Positions 36,636-45,976 of a DNA stretch of 64,000 bases are shown here, piece after piece. Made by a program: the position numbers and the translations under genes. A model generated the notes under the pieces. The model was not told the DNA's origin and ran no database searches. It saw only the letters and a program-made list of their open reading frames with translations. Origin of the DNA: Streptomyces sp. A1136 (GTDB taxonomy: Bacteria > Actinomycetota > Actinomycetes > Streptomycetales > Streptomycetaceae); assembly GCF_004795055.1 (NCBI RefSeq), contig NZ_SSBJ01000007.1:206293-270292 (forward strand), read 5' to 3'. Position 1 is the first letter of the stretch. Each line of letters begins with the position of its first letter.

Positions 36636-37207
36636 TGCGGGTCCGCCTTGCCGAGCCCCTGCTCGATGCGGGCGACGACCTCGGCGGCCTCGTCGGGAAC
36701 GGCCCACGCGGGTTCGACCCAGCGCTTGGTGGCCCGGGCCAGGATGAGGGAGGCCATGGTCTCCGCCTCCTGCTCCTCGTCGTCGCTGTAGCGGGAGCGC
36801 ATGAGTAACCCCCGTACGCCGGCGGGATCGACATTCGTCAGGAGCGGTCCGGATCCGGTCTGGTCCAGGGGCACGGACCCGCGGTGCTCGAAGGCGATGT
36901 GGGCCAGTTCGTGGGTGATGATGTGCTCTTTGTGGGCCGGCGAGGCCGACTTCTCGAAGGCGACGACATCGAAGTCGTCCAATTTCAGCCACAGGCCCAG
37001 CAAATGGCGTTCCGGGAAGGAGGTCGGAATCAGGTGAATGGTGCGCCGACGGCTCTCGCTGAGATAGCGGTGGAGTTCGTCGATTCCGCAGCCGTGCTCC
37101 ATACCCCACTCCACCAACATCGCCTCACACGTACGACGGACATTCCTGAGCCGACGCCTGAGCCGCCTGTCCTCGGATGCCGGCGAACCTGAGCCCGGTA
37201 TCTTCAT
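36632..37207 (-). CDS. ImmA/IrrE-family metalloprotease with a TTA codon
   Basis: The 191-residue protein contains ITHELAHI (His99-Glu100-x2-His103, zinc-binding HExxH) and a downstream EEQEAETMASLIL helix that supplies the third ligand, as in ImmA/IrrE peptidases (DUF955). Relatives cleave XRE-type repressors to trigger gene expression. Leu134 is encoded by TTA (36808-36806), so translation should depend on the bldA tRNA and be limited to late development. It is first in a coupled operon with a membrane protein and a TPR protein. No XRE repressor gene is adjacent, so the substrate is not evident. Confidence 0.88.
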   Translation of the reverse strand: MKIPGSGSPASEDRRLRRRLRNVRRTCEAMLVEWGMEHGCGIDELHRYLSESRRRTIHLIPTSFPERHLLGLWLKLDDFDVVAFEKSASPAHKEHIITHELAHIAFEHRGSVPLDQTGSGPLLTNVDPAGVRGLLMRSRYSDDEEQEAETMASLILARATKRWVEPAWAVPDEAAEVVARIEQGLGKADPQ

Positions 37208-37472
37208 CCCTCAGTCCTCCGGCGGAACTCGGCGGCTGCCCTCCCCTGCCCGTGCTTCAAGATCCCCGGGGCAGACGACGCGGTCATGATGTCACACGCC
37301 CAACTCGCCTTTGACCGTTGCGGGTTCTATCCGGCCACGCCTCGTCGGTTTTCGCCGAAAGCCGGCGCGGACGCATGCCGGGTCGGGATATGCCAAAGGG
37401 GAATTCACGCCGCACGGCCGGGTCCCGCCGTGGAAGTGGCGCGGAAAAGCCCGGGCGGTCCGGGGCGTCCCG

Positions 37473-37985
37473 TCAGCCGAGGGCAGAGGCGAACACGGCG
37501 TGGGCGGCGTCGTCGAAGAGGACGAAGCGGACCTCCTCCACGGAGGTCGGCGTCGCGCGCACCGTCTCCACCGCGATCCGGGCGCCGTCGTCCATCGGCC
37601 AGCCGTAGACCCCCGTCGAGATGGCCGGGAAGGCGACCGTACGGGCGCCGAGTTCGTCGGCGACCCGCAGGGACTCCCGGTAACAGGAGGCGAGCAGCTC
37701 CGAGCGGTCCTCGTCGCGCGAGTACACGGGCCCCACGGTGTGGATGACATGGGCGGCCGGCAGCCGGCCCGCCGTGGTGGCGACGGCCCTGCCGGTCGGC
37801 AGGCCCTTGCCGTAGCGGGAGCGGCGCAGCCGCTCGCAGGCGGTGAGGATCTCGGGTCCGCCGCGCCGGTGGATCGCGCCGTCCACTCCCCCGCCGCCGA
37901 GCAGCGAGGAGTTGGCGGCGTTGACCACGGCGTCCACCCGCTCCTCGGTGATGTCTCCTCGGACGAGGGTGATACGGGGCGTCAT
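37473..37985 (-). CDS. Macro domain protein (ADP-ribose / O-acetyl-ADP-ribose deacetylase)
   Basis: The 170-residue protein is a single macro domain of the MacroD/YmdB type: [38 protein letters not shown] at the N-terminus, IHTVGPVY in the middle and [13 protein letters not shown] as the phosphate-binding loop. It should bind ADP-ribose and hydrolyse O-acetyl-ADP-ribose or ADP-ribosyl esters. The ATG at 37985 overlaps the stop of the FAD oxidoreductase gene (ATGA), so the two are translated together. The region downstream of its stop (37208-37472) has no gene and should hold the promoter of the ImmA operon. Confidence 0.95.
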   Translation of the reverse strand: MTPRITLVRGDITEERVDAVVNAANSSLLGGGGVDGAIHRRGGPEILTACERLRRSRYGKGLPTGRAVATTAGRLPAAHVIHTVGPVYSRDEDRSELLASCYRESLRVADELGARTVAFPAISTGVYGWPMDDGARIAVETVRATPTSVEEVRFVLFDDAAHAVFASALG

Positions 37986-39403
37986 CGGGGTGCCTTCCGC
38001 AGGTGGCGCCAGACGGCCTTGGCGGCATTGTGACCGGACATGCCGTGCACTCCGGGGCCCGGCGGGGTCGCGGAGGAGCACAGGAACACCGCCGGGTGGG
38101 CCGTGGTGTACGGGGACAGGGTGATCTTCGGGCGGAGCAGGAGCTGGAGCCCGGAGGCGGCGCCGCAGGCGATGTCCCCGCCGACGTAGTTGGGGTTGCG
38201 GGCGGCGAGTTGCGGGGGGCCGGCGGTGGCGCGGGCCAGGACGAGGTCGCGGAAGCCCGGGGCGAAGCGCTCCAACCTGCGCTCCATGGCCTCGGTGAGG
38301 TCGCCTTCCCACCCTGCCGGTACGTGCCCGTACGCCCAGAAGACGTGCTTGCCCTCGGGCGCCCGGCCCGGATCGACGAGGCTGGGCTGGGCGGTGATCA
38401 GGAAGGGGTTGCGGGGGGCGCGGCCGCCGGCGGCCAGTTGCAGGGCGGCGTCGATGTCGCTGGTGCGCGGGCCGATCTGGACGGTGCCGGCCCGGCGCGC
38501 CTCTTCGGAGGTCCAGGGCACCGGGCCGTCCAACGCGTAATCGATCTTGAAGACGGATGCTCCGTAGCGGTAGCCGTCGTAGGCGCGCCCCAGGCGCGCG
38601 ATCCGCGCCAGCGCCGTCGGCGAGGTGTCGAAGACGTACGCGCGGGCCGGCGGCAGCTCGTCCAGGCGCTTGACCTCGAAGTCCGTGTGCACGGCGCCCC
38701 CGAGGTCGCGCAGGTAGGCGGCGAGGGCGTCCGAGAGCGACTGCGAGCCGCCGCGCGGCATCGGCCAGCCGTTGGCGTGCGCGGCGAGGGCGAAGACCAG
38801 ACCCACGGCGCCGGTGCCGATCCCGTTCAGCGGTGCGATGACGTGGGCCACGAGACCGGCGAACAGGGCGCGGGCCCGGTCGTCGCCGAAGCGGCGCAGC
38901 AGCCAGGTGGCGGGCGGCAGCCCGACGAGCCCGAATCGGGCCAGGGTGACGGGGTCCCTGGGCAGCGCGGTCGAGGGCAGGGACATGAAGTCCCGGGCCA
39001 GGGTGTCCCATCGGCCGAGGAACGGCTCCACCAGACGGCGGTACGCGCCCGCGTCACGCGGCCCGAAGGAAGCCGCGGTCTGGGCGACCGAGCGGGACAG
39101 CACCGCCGCCGTGCCGTCGTCGAACGGATGGGCCATGGGCAGCGGGGCGTGCAGCCACTCCAGCCCGTACCGCCCCAGCGGCATCGTCGCGAACACCGGC
39201 GAGCCGGAGCCCAGCGGGTGCACTGCGGCGCAGGGGTCGTGCCGGAAGCCGGGGAGCGTGAGCTCCTCCGTGCGGGCCCCGCCGCCGACGGTCCCGGCTG
39301 CCTCGAAGACGGCCACGGACAGCCCGCGCCGGGCCAGTTCGACGGCGGCGGTCAACCCGTTGGGGCCCGCCCCCACGATGACCGCGTCGAGAATGGAGGG
39401 CAC
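37982..39403 (-). CDS. FAD-dependent oxidoreductase of the phytoene desaturase-like family
   Basis: The 473-residue protein has an N-terminal FAD dinucleotide-binding motif ([21 protein letters not shown], then [15 protein letters not shown]) and the C-terminal CrtI-type signature region [17 protein letters not shown]. Homologues called pyridine nucleotide-disulfide oxidoreductase domain 2-like or CrtI-like are common in actinobacteria outside carotenoid clusters. No crtB/crtE genes are nearby, so a carotenoid role is not supported. The substrate is unknown. It heads a two-gene operon with the macro domain protein. Confidence 0.88.
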   Translation of the reverse strand: MPSILDAVIVGAGPNGLTAAVELARRGLSVAVFEAAGTVGGGARTEELTLPGFRHDPCAAVHPLGSGSPVFATMPLGRYGLEWLHAPLPMAHPFDDGTAAVLSRSVAQTAASFGPRDAGAYRRLVEPFLGRWDTLARDFMSLPSTALPRDPVTLARFGLVGLPPATWLLRRFGDDRARALFAGLVAHVIAPLNGIGTGAVGLVFALAAHANGWPMPRGGSQSLSDALAAYLRDLGGAVHTDFEVKRLDELPPARAYVFDTSPTALARIARLGRAYDGYRYGASVFKIDYALDGPVPWTSEEARRAGTVQIGPRTSDIDAALQLAAGGRAPRNPFLITAQPSLVDPGRAPEGKHVFWAYGHVPAGWEGDLTEAMERRLERFAPGFRDLVLARATAGPPQLAARNPNYVGGDIACGAASGLQLLLRPKITLSPYTTAHPAVFLCSSATPPGPGVHGMSGHNAAKAVWRHLRKAPR

Positions 39404-39495
39404 CTTACGACTCCTTCGTCCGGCGGCGGCACCGCGTATGGGGCGGCGGTGCGTCCAGGCGGCACTTTATGTGAAGACACGGCATGTCCGGCCGG

Positions 39496-40320
39496 TCATG
39501 CGCCGCGCAACAGCTCGCGGATCCGGACCGCCGTGGCCTCGTCGCGGCCCACGGCGAACGGCAGCGCGTTGTCCCGGTCCACCCGGAAGGGCACCCCGGC
39601 GACGGTGCTCTGCGCGCCGCCCGCCTCGGCGACGAGCAGCAGCCCGGCCGCGTGGTCCCACGCCGAGGGCCAGGTGAAGGCCAGGCCGTCCATCTCGCCG
39701 CGGGCCACCTTGAGGTACTCCAGGCCGGCCGACCCGCAGGGCCGGGCCGTGACGCCGGGTACGTCGAGCCGGGCCAGGGCGCGCTTGTCCTCCTCGGAGG
39801 TGTACAGCGGGTGGGCCATCGCGACCCGCAACGCGGCGCCGGGCTCCGGGGAACCGCTGTGGACGCGCTCACCGTTGACGTACGCCCCCTCCCCGCGTAC
39901 GGCGGTCGCCAACTCGTCCAGCGCCGGGGCGTAGGTCCAGGAGGCCAGGATCTCCCCGCGATGGGCCAGCGCGACCAGGGTGCAGAAGGCGGGGTCGCCG
40001 CCCACGAACTGTCGGGTGCCGTCGACGGGGTCCACGATCCACACGGGCGCGTCGGCGCGCAGCGCCGCGTACACCGTCGGGTCGGCGTGCACGGCCTCCT
40101 CGCCGACGACGGCGGAGCCGGGCAGCAGGCGGGTCAACGAGGCCGTCAGGTGCTCCTCGGCCCTGCGGTCGGCGACGGTGACCAGGTCGTGCGGGCCGCT
40201 CTTCTCGTCGACCTCGTGCTCGGCGAGCTGCCGGAATCTCGGCATGATCTCGACCGCGGCCGCCTTGCGCACGGCCTCCTCGACGGCGGACAGGTCGGGG
40301 GTCCGAAATTCTGTGATCAT
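39496..40320 (-). CDS. Inositol monophosphatase-family phosphatase (HisN-like)
   Basis: The 274-residue protein starts at the ATG at 40320. It has the metal-binding motifs of the family: VVGEEAV (Glu), WIVDPVDGTRQF (Asp-x-x-Asp-Gly-Thr) and AWDHAAGLLLVAEAGG. It should remove phosphate from myo-inositol 1-phosphate, histidinol phosphate or a related sugar phosphate in a Mg2+-dependent way; sequence alone does not separate these. It stands alone with about 90 bp to the next gene and 151 bp upstream. Confidence 0.92.
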   Translation of the reverse strand: MITEFRTPDLSAVEEAVRKAAAVEIMPRFRQLAEHEVDEKSGPHDLVTVADRRAEEHLTASLTRLLPGSAVVGEEAVHADPTVYAALRADAPVWIVDPVDGTRQFVGGDPAFCTLVALAHRGEILASWTYAPALDELATAVRGEGAYVNGERVHSGSPEPGAALRVAMAHPLYTSEEDKRALARLDVPGVTARPCGSAGLEYLKVARGEMDGLAFTWPSAWDHAAGLLLVAEAGGAQSTVAGVPFRVDRDNALPFAVGRDEATAVRIRELLRGA

Positions 40321-40471
40321 GCCTCCATCACACCACGCCCGGTTGACAAACCCCACCCGCTGCCCCGGCGGACGAGAACACTCCCGGTGGACGGTGGATG
40401 ACCGTGGGCCGGGGGGAGCGGCGCGGACCACGGGTCCGGAGACGGCGCGGGTCCGCCCGCCGGCGAGGCGC

Positions 40472-42490
40472 TCAGCCGAGGTGCTGCCAGAGGAAGGTGT
40501 GGGCGAGGGCGTGGTTGAAGGCGGCCTGCGCGTTGTCGGTGGCGCCGCCGTGGCCGCCGCCGGTGTTCTCGTAGAAGAGGACCCGGTGGCCGAGTTCGCG
40601 CAGGCGGGCGGCCGTCTTGCGGGCATGGGCGGGGTGGACGCGGTCGTCGCGGGTGGAGGTCATCAGGAGCAGCGGCGGATAGGGCCGGCCGGCGGTCAGC
40701 CGGTGGTAGGGGGAGATGTCCCGCAGGTGCGGACGGTCGGCCTCGTCGTCGGGGTCGCCGTATTCACCGGTCCAGGAGGCCCCCGCCGGCAGCTTGTGGA
40801 AGCGGAGCATGTCGAGCAGGGGGACCTTGGCGACGATCGCGCCGAACAGCTCCGGGTAGCGGGTGAGCATGGCTCCCATGAGGAGTCCGCCGTTACTGGC
40901 GCCGACGGCCCCGAGCCGCTCGGGGGTGGTGAGGCCGCGGTCGATCAGGTCGCGGGCGACGGCGGCGAAGTCCTCGAAGGCGCGCGGCCGGCCCGCGCCG
41001 AGGGCGGCGCGGTGCCAGGCCGGTCCGTACTCGGCGCCGCCGCGGATGTTGGCCACCGCGTAGGTGCCGCCGCGCGCCAGCCAGGCCCGGCCGGTGACCG
41101 GGTCGTAGGAGGGCGTCCGCAGGTCCCGGAAGCCCCCGTAGCCGTACAGCAGCACCGGGCGGGGGCCGGACCCGGCGTCGTGCGCGGTGTCGGGCCCGAC
41201 GACGAAGTACGGCACCCGGGTGCCGTCCGCCGAGGTGGCGAAGTACTGGCGCGCGGCCATCCCGGTGGCGTCGAAGTGGGCCGGGGCCCGCTTGAGGATC
41301 TCGGTGGGGCCTCCGATCTCGCCCCGGTAGAGGGTCGAGGGCCGAAGGAAGGAGTCGACGTCGAGGAAGTACTCGTCGCAGACCTCGGGGTCCGTGTCGG
41401 TGACGCCGGCCGAGGACAAGGGCGCCACGTCGGCCAGCGGCCGCCGCGCCCACTCCCGGCCGGGGCCGGGGGTGAGGATCTCGATCCGGGTCGCGACGTC
41501 GACCAGGGTTTCCAGGACGAGGTGGTGGCGCGTCCAGCTGTGCCCGGCCAACGCCGTGCGCCCGTCCGGGGCGAACAGCACGGAGGCGGTGCGGTCACCG
41601 GCGAGGAACGCCTCGAAGTCGAAGGCGAGGAGGGAGCCGGCCGGATATCCCAGCCACGGGGACTCGGGGGTGACGACGAGCCACTGCTTCCAGGCGTACT
41701 TGCCCGCGTCGTCCGGTACGTCGACGCGTCGCGGCGTGCCGTCGTCCGCCAGCAGGAACAGTTCGTCGTGCCAGAAGTCCCGGGCCCTGGAGACGAAGTC
41801 GCGCTCGAAGCCCGGCGTCGGGTCCCGCCAGCCGGCGGCCGCCACGTCGCCCGTCGCGACCTCGAAGACCACCTCGGCGTCGGCCAGGGCGGTGCCGCGG
41901 CGCCACCGCCGGACGGTACGCGGATAGCCGGCTTCGGTGAGGGAGCCCGGGCCCGTGTCGGTGCCGACGTAGACGTGGTCGGCGTCGATCCAGTCGATGC
42001 TGGTCTTCGCCTCCCCCACCGCGAAGCCGCCCTGCACGAACTCCCGCGTGCCCAGGTCGAATTCCCGGACGACGATCGCGTCCGACCCCTCCCGCGACAG
42101 GCTCACCAGCGCTCGCCCCCAGTCCGGGCGGCGCACCCGCGCCCCGGCCCACACCCACTCGACGCCCTCGCCCGCGCCGAGGGCGTCGACGTCCAGCAGC
42201 AGCTCCCATTCGGGGGCGTCCTTGCGGTACTGCTCCAGCGTCGTACGCCGCCAGACCCCCTTCGGGTGCGCCGCGTCCTGCCAGAAGTCGTAGAGGAAAG
42301 CGCCCCGGCGGACGGTGTAGGGGATGCGGTCGGAGGCGTCGAGGACCTCCAGCACCTCCCGCCGCAGCGCGTCGAAGCCGGGGCCGCGGGCCAGGGCGTC
42401 GAGCGTCTGCGCGTTGCGCTCCGCCACCCAGCCGAGCGCGTCCGCGCCCTCGACTTCCTCAAGCCACAGGTACGAGTCGTCATCCGTCAC
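40472..42490 (-). CDS. Prolyl oligopeptidase family serine peptidase (S9)
   Basis: The GTG at 42490 gives 672 residues, beginning TDDDSYLWLEEVEG as is typical of this family; the longer frame is unlikely. Residues about 70-390 form the beta-propeller and about 420-670 the hydrolase, with GGGTYAVANIRGG-like RGGTYAVANIRGGAEYG, the nucleophile GASNGGLLMG, STRDDRVHP (Asp) and TGGGHGG (His). It should cut short peptides after proline. It follows the aspartokinase gene of the peptide cluster by 91 bp on the same strand, so a role in that cluster is possible but not shown. No signal peptide. Confidence 0.93.
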   Translation of the reverse strand: MTDDDSYLWLEEVEGADALGWVAERNAQTLDALARGPGFDALRREVLEVLDASDRIPYTVRRGAFLYDFWQDAAHPKGVWRRTTLEQYRKDAPEWELLLDVDALGAGEGVEWVWAGARVRRPDWGRALVSLSREGSDAIVVREFDLGTREFVQGGFAVGEAKTSIDWIDADHVYVGTDTGPGSLTEAGYPRTVRRWRRGTALADAEVVFEVATGDVAAAGWRDPTPGFERDFVSRARDFWHDELFLLADDGTPRRVDVPDDAGKYAWKQWLVVTPESPWLGYPAGSLLAFDFEAFLAGDRTASVLFAPDGRTALAGHSWTRHHLVLETLVDVATRIEILTPGPGREWARRPLADVAPLSSAGVTDTDPEVCDEYFLDVDSFLRPSTLYRGEIGGPTEILKRAPAHFDATGMAARQYFATSADGTRVPYFVVGPDTAHDAGSGPRPVLLYGYGGFRDLRTPSYDPVTGRAWLARGGTYAVANIRGGAEYGPAWHRAALGAGRPRAFEDFAAVARDLIDRGLTTPERLGAVGASNGGLLMGAMLTRYPELFGAIVAKVPLLDMLRFHKLPAGASWTGEYGDPDDEADRPHLRDISPYHRLTAGRPYPPLLLMTSTRDDRVHPAHARKTAARLRELGHRVLFYENTGGGHGGATDNAQAAFNHALAHTFLWQHLG

Positions 42491-42581
42491 GTCGAGCGAT
42501 TGTCCTCGCTCCCCGCCCCCCGCCACACCCCCACGCCCGCCGCGAGGCCCGGGTTCGGGTCGGGGTCCGGCGGGCGGAGGC

Positions 42582-43781
42582 TCAGCGCGCGCCGTCACCC
42601 GGGACCGGCACCGGCGGCGGGCCGGACAGGACGTCGCTGTGCGGGGAGCGGCGCTTGGCGCGCGCGGGAGCGGCCGGGCCGGCCACGGTCACCGGGTCCG
42701 GGTAGAGCAGGGCGTGGCACCGGCGGGCCTCGGCGTCGGCGTCGGCCCGGGACACCAGGACGTGTTCGGCCCGGCCGTCCGCGCGCAGCGAGGTGATCAG
42801 GCACAGGTCGTCGTGGCGCCGCGCGGCGAGGAGGTGGTGCGCCGCGCCCCGGACCGCTCCCGGAACCACCAGGTAGGTGCCACTCGCCGAGTCGAATTCC
42901 GTGCCGCGCAGGCCCTCAGCCAGCAACCCCCGCGCCGCCGCCCGTCGCTCCCGCCCGGACCGGAAGCGCCAGACGTCGCTGCTCTTGTGCGCGACGACCG
43001 CGGCGGCCTCCGTACCCTGGCCCACCACGGTCCCGGCCCCGTCCGAGGCCGTCCACGGGAAGGGACGGCAGTGCAACCGCACGTCCCCGCGTTCCGCCCA
43101 GTCCACGGCGCTCTCGTGGACGACCTTCGCGCCGTGGCGCGACATGCGCCGCACGCCCTCGTAGCTGATCTCGGGGAGTGTCCGCGCGGCCGGCACCAGA
43201 TAGGGGTCCGCGGTGCACACGCCGGGCACGTCGGAGAAGAGGACGCAGGTGCCGGCGCCCAGCGCCGCGGCCATCGCCGCCGCCGAGAGGTCGGAGCTGT
43301 TGCGGCCGAGCATGACGGTCCCGCCGTCCGCGTCGACGGCCTGCCCTCCCGGTACGACGACGACCGGGTGGTCGGCCAGAGCCGACAGCGGCACCTCGGG
43401 GTCGGCCCGGATCAGCCGCGCCCGGTCGGCCGGCCCCTCGCCCAGCAGCCCGGTGCCCGCGGCGGACAGCGGCAGCGCGGGCACGCCCGCGGCGTCGAGT
43501 GCGGCCGTGAGCAGGGCCACGCTCACCGTCTCGCCGCTGGTCAGCAGCATGGCGCAGACCTGCGGGGGCGGGGTGTCGGCCACGACGTCGAGGGTCTGCT
43601 GGAGCCTGCCCGTGGTACCGGACATCGCGCTCACCACCACGACGACCGGCCGTTGTTCCTCGGCGATCCGCCGGGCCGTGTACCGGGCGACCCGCGTATA
43701 GCCGCCCAGGTCCGCGAACGCCGAACCACCGAACTTCACCACCAGCGGACCCCGGTCCGGGCCGCCGCCGACATCCGTCAC
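42582..43781 (-). CDS. Aspartokinase-like protein without recognisable ACT domains
   Basis: The GTG at 43781 overlaps the stop of asd (GTGA). Residues 1-250 fit the amino-acid kinase fold of aspartokinase: VVKFGGS (14-20), SGETV, GRNSSD (159-164, in place of GRGGSD) and FSDVPGVCTADP (182-193). The 399-residue chain has only about 140 residues after the kinase. They show no clear ACT repeats and end in a Pro-rich tail (GPPPVPVPGDGAR). Primary LysC carries two ACT domains that bind lysine/threonine, so this enzyme may escape feedback control and supply aspartyl phosphate to the adjacent pathway. Activity is likely but the divergence leaves some doubt. Confidence 0.82.
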   Translation of the reverse strand: MTDVGGGPDRGPLVVKFGGSAFADLGGYTRVARYTARRIAEEQRPVVVVVSAMSGTTGRLQQTLDVVADTPPPQVCAMLLTSGETVSVALLTAALDAAGVPALPLSAAGTGLLGEGPADRARLIRADPEVPLSALADHPVVVVPGGQAVDADGGTVMLGRNSSDLSAAAMAAALGAGTCVLFSDVPGVCTADPYLVPAARTLPEISYEGVRRMSRHGAKVVHESAVDWAERGDVRLHCRPFPWTASDGAGTVVGQGTEAAAVVAHKSSDVWRFRSGRERRAAARGLLAEGLRGTEFDSASGTYLVVPGAVRGAAHHLLAARRHDDLCLITSLRADGRAEHVLVSRADADAEARRCHALLYPDPVTVAGPAAPARAKRRSPHSDVLSGPPPVPVPGDGAR

Positions 43782-44827
43782 CGCAACCACCCGTTTTCCA
43801 TGGCGAGTCCGACGATCTGAAGGGCGTTGAGGGCCGCCCCGACCCACAGGTTGTCGGCGACGACCCACACCGCGACCGCCCGCGGGTCCTCGGGCTCGAC
43901 CCTGATCCGACCCACGTGGACCAGGGCCCGGTCCTCGGGCCGGGCGAAGACGGTGCGCGGCATCGGGTACGAGGGGGTGTCCGACCGGGTGTGGACGCGG
44001 AGCCCCGGGGTGGCGGTCAGGGCCTTCTCGACGGCCTCGACGGTGACCGGCTCGCGCAGTACGACGTGCACCGCCTCGGAGTGGCAGTGGAAGACCGGCA
44101 CCCGTACCGCCGTGGCGCTGACCCGCAGTCCGGGCAGGCCGAGTATCTTGCGCGGCTCCCGGACGAGCTTGCGTTCCTCGTGGGTGCGCCCGGAGTCGTC
44201 CTGGAGGCCGATCTCGGGCACGAGGCTGAAGGGCAGCGGCTGACCGAACCGGCCGCCCGGCTCGACCCGCGCCCCGGGGTCGTCCAGCACCCTTCGCGAG
44301 CCCTCGGCCAGTTCCTCCAGCCCGCGCAGACCGCCTCCCGACGCCGCCTGGTATGTCGCCACCACGACGCTTTCCAACGTGGCCAGCTCGTGCAGGGGGT
44401 GCAATGCGCGGACCAGTTGGATGGTCGAGCAGTTGGGGTTCGCCACCAGGTGGGAGACCGGCCGGTCGGCGAGGGCGCCGGGGTTGACCTGCGGTACGAC
44501 GAGCGGTACGTCCGCCCGCATCCGGAACGCGGAACTGTTGTCGACGACGAGCACTCCGGCCGCGGCCAGTCGTTCCGCCTCCCGCAGGCTCACGTCCGCA
44601 CCCGCGCAGAAGACGGCGACGTCCACGTCGCGGGGGTCGAGGTCATCGACGGTGACCAGCGGGGCCACGGGCAGGGACAGGGCGAGCTCGGCCCCCAGGT
44701 CCCGGCCGACGCTGCGCGCCGAGCCGACCGGTGTCACCCGCTCCACCGGCACGATCCCGCTGTCGAGCAGGGCCAGGCACTCCCTGCCCACGGCGCCCGT
44801 GGCGCCGACGATCGCGATGCGCGGCAT
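43778..44827 (-). CDS. asd: Aspartate-semialdehyde dehydrogenase
   Basis: The 349-residue protein has the N-terminal nucleotide-binding IAIVGATGAVGRE, the catalytic Cys133 in ANPNCSTIQ, the substrate region ASGGGLRGLEEL and the catalytic His in RVPVFHCHSEAVHV. It reduces aspartyl phosphate to aspartate semialdehyde with NADPH. AGGAGGACGGGA lies just before its ATG. It is translationally coupled to the aspartokinase-like gene. A second, primary asd/lysC pair is expected elsewhere in a Streptomyces genome, so this copy is probably dedicated to the peptide cluster. Confidence 0.95.
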   Translation of the reverse strand: MPRIAIVGATGAVGRECLALLDSGIVPVERVTPVGSARSVGRDLGAELALSLPVAPLVTVDDLDPRDVDVAVFCAGADVSLREAERLAAAGVLVVDNSSAFRMRADVPLVVPQVNPGALADRPVSHLVANPNCSTIQLVRALHPLHELATLESVVVATYQAASGGGLRGLEELAEGSRRVLDDPGARVEPGGRFGQPLPFSLVPEIGLQDDSGRTHEERKLVREPRKILGLPGLRVSATAVRVPVFHCHSEAVHVVLREPVTVEAVEKALTATPGLRVHTRSDTPSYPMPRTVFARPEDRALVHVGRIRVEPEDPRAVAVWVVADNLWVGAALNALQIVGLAMENGWLR

Positions 44828-44873
44828 TCCCGTCCTCCTGTCCGAGTCCGGGCGGCCGCCCGGCGTGGGTCTG

Positions 44874-45833
44874 TCAGGTGAGAGAGCCCCGGAACGCGCG
44901 GCGATAGGCGTTCGGGGTGGTGCCCAGCGAGCGCACGAACTGGTGCCGCAAGGCCGCCGCGTTGGGGAATCCCGTACGGGCGGCCACCGCCTCCATCGTC
45001 TCGTCCGTCTTCTCCAGGAGCCGCTGGGCGCTCAGCACCCGCTGCGCCAGCAGCCAGCGGTAGGGGGTGGTTCCGGTCTCCATGCGGAAGCGGCGGGCGA
45101 AGGTGCGCGGTGACATGCACGCCAGCGCCGAGAGCCGCTCGACGCTGATCTCCTGGTCCAGGTGCTGTTCGGCCCAGGTCAGTACGGAGCGCACCCCGTC
45201 CTCGCGGTACTCCGCCACGGGCCTTTCGATGTACTGCGCCTGGCCGCCGTCCCGGTGCGGGGGCACGACCATGCGTCGGGCGATGGCGTTGGCGACGTCG
45301 CTGCCCTGGAGCTTGCGCACCAGGTGGAGGGCGGCGTCGATCCCCGCGGAGGTGCCGGCCGAGGTGAAGACCGGATCTTCGTCGACATACAGCACACCGG
45401 GCTCGACCTCCGCCTCGGGGTAGCGCGCGGCGAGCGCGTCGGCGTACCGCCAGTGCGTGGTGCAGCGCCGCCCGTCGAGCAGGCCGGCGGCCGCCAGGAC
45501 GAAGGCCCCGACACAGACGCTGAGCACCCGGGCGCCGCGCGCCACGGCTTGGCGCAGGGCTTCCAGCAGCTCCGGCGGGAAGTCCCTGGTGTGGAAGTCG
45601 TCGCCCACGGGGATGGCGATCAGGTCCGCGTCCGCGAGCCGGTCGAGGCCGTAGGGGGTGCTGATGGTGAATCCGGGGACAGCGCGCACGGAGGCGGATT
45701 CCGCGGCGACGAGCGCGAAGTCGTAGGCGGGCAGACCCTCCTCCCGGCGGTCGATGCCGAACACCTCGCACACGACGCCCAGCTCGAAGGGGTGGACGTT
45801 GTCGAGCAGCACAGCGGCTACGTTTTTCAACAT
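44874..45833 (-). CDS. GlxA-family AraC transcriptional regulator
   Basis: From the ATG at 45833 (MLKNVAAVLLDNVHPFELGVV) the protein has 319 residues. The N-terminal DJ-1/PfpI-like domain includes VLSVCVGAFVLAAAGLLDGRRCTTHW; the C-terminal AraC domain has two helix-turn-helices (ISVERLSALACMSPRTFARRFRMETGTTPYRWLL; MEAVAARTGFPNAAALRHQFV). It lies between the LuxR gene and asd on the same strand, so it is a candidate second regulator of the cluster. Its 143-bp upstream region shows no obvious operator. Confidence 0.92.
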   Translation of the reverse strand: MLKNVAAVLLDNVHPFELGVVCEVFGIDRREEGLPAYDFALVAAESASVRAVPGFTISTPYGLDRLADADLIAIPVGDDFHTRDFPPELLEALRQAVARGARVLSVCVGAFVLAAAGLLDGRRCTTHWRYADALAARYPEAEVEPGVLYVDEDPVFTSAGTSAGIDAALHLVRKLQGSDVANAIARRMVVPPHRDGGQAQYIERPVAEYREDGVRSVLTWAEQHLDQEISVERLSALACMSPRTFARRFRMETGTTPYRWLLAQRVLSAQRLLEKTDETMEAVAARTGFPNAAALRHQFVRSLGTTPNAYRRAFRGSLT

Positions 45834-45976
45834 GGACCCAATGTGGCAGGGATTCGCTGTGCTCTGACAGTCCCCCCACTGCCGGCCGGCCAAAAGCTCC
45901 CGCACACCGACGGCATGCGTCCGGCGGTGTTCCGGATTCGTCCACCCGAATGCGGGGAGGGAGCCGCCGCACCGCG

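Noticed and set aside
37982..39403. Carotenoid desaturase (CrtI) role for the FAD oxidoreductase
   Set aside because: No other carotenoid gene is near; the general family is broader than CrtI.
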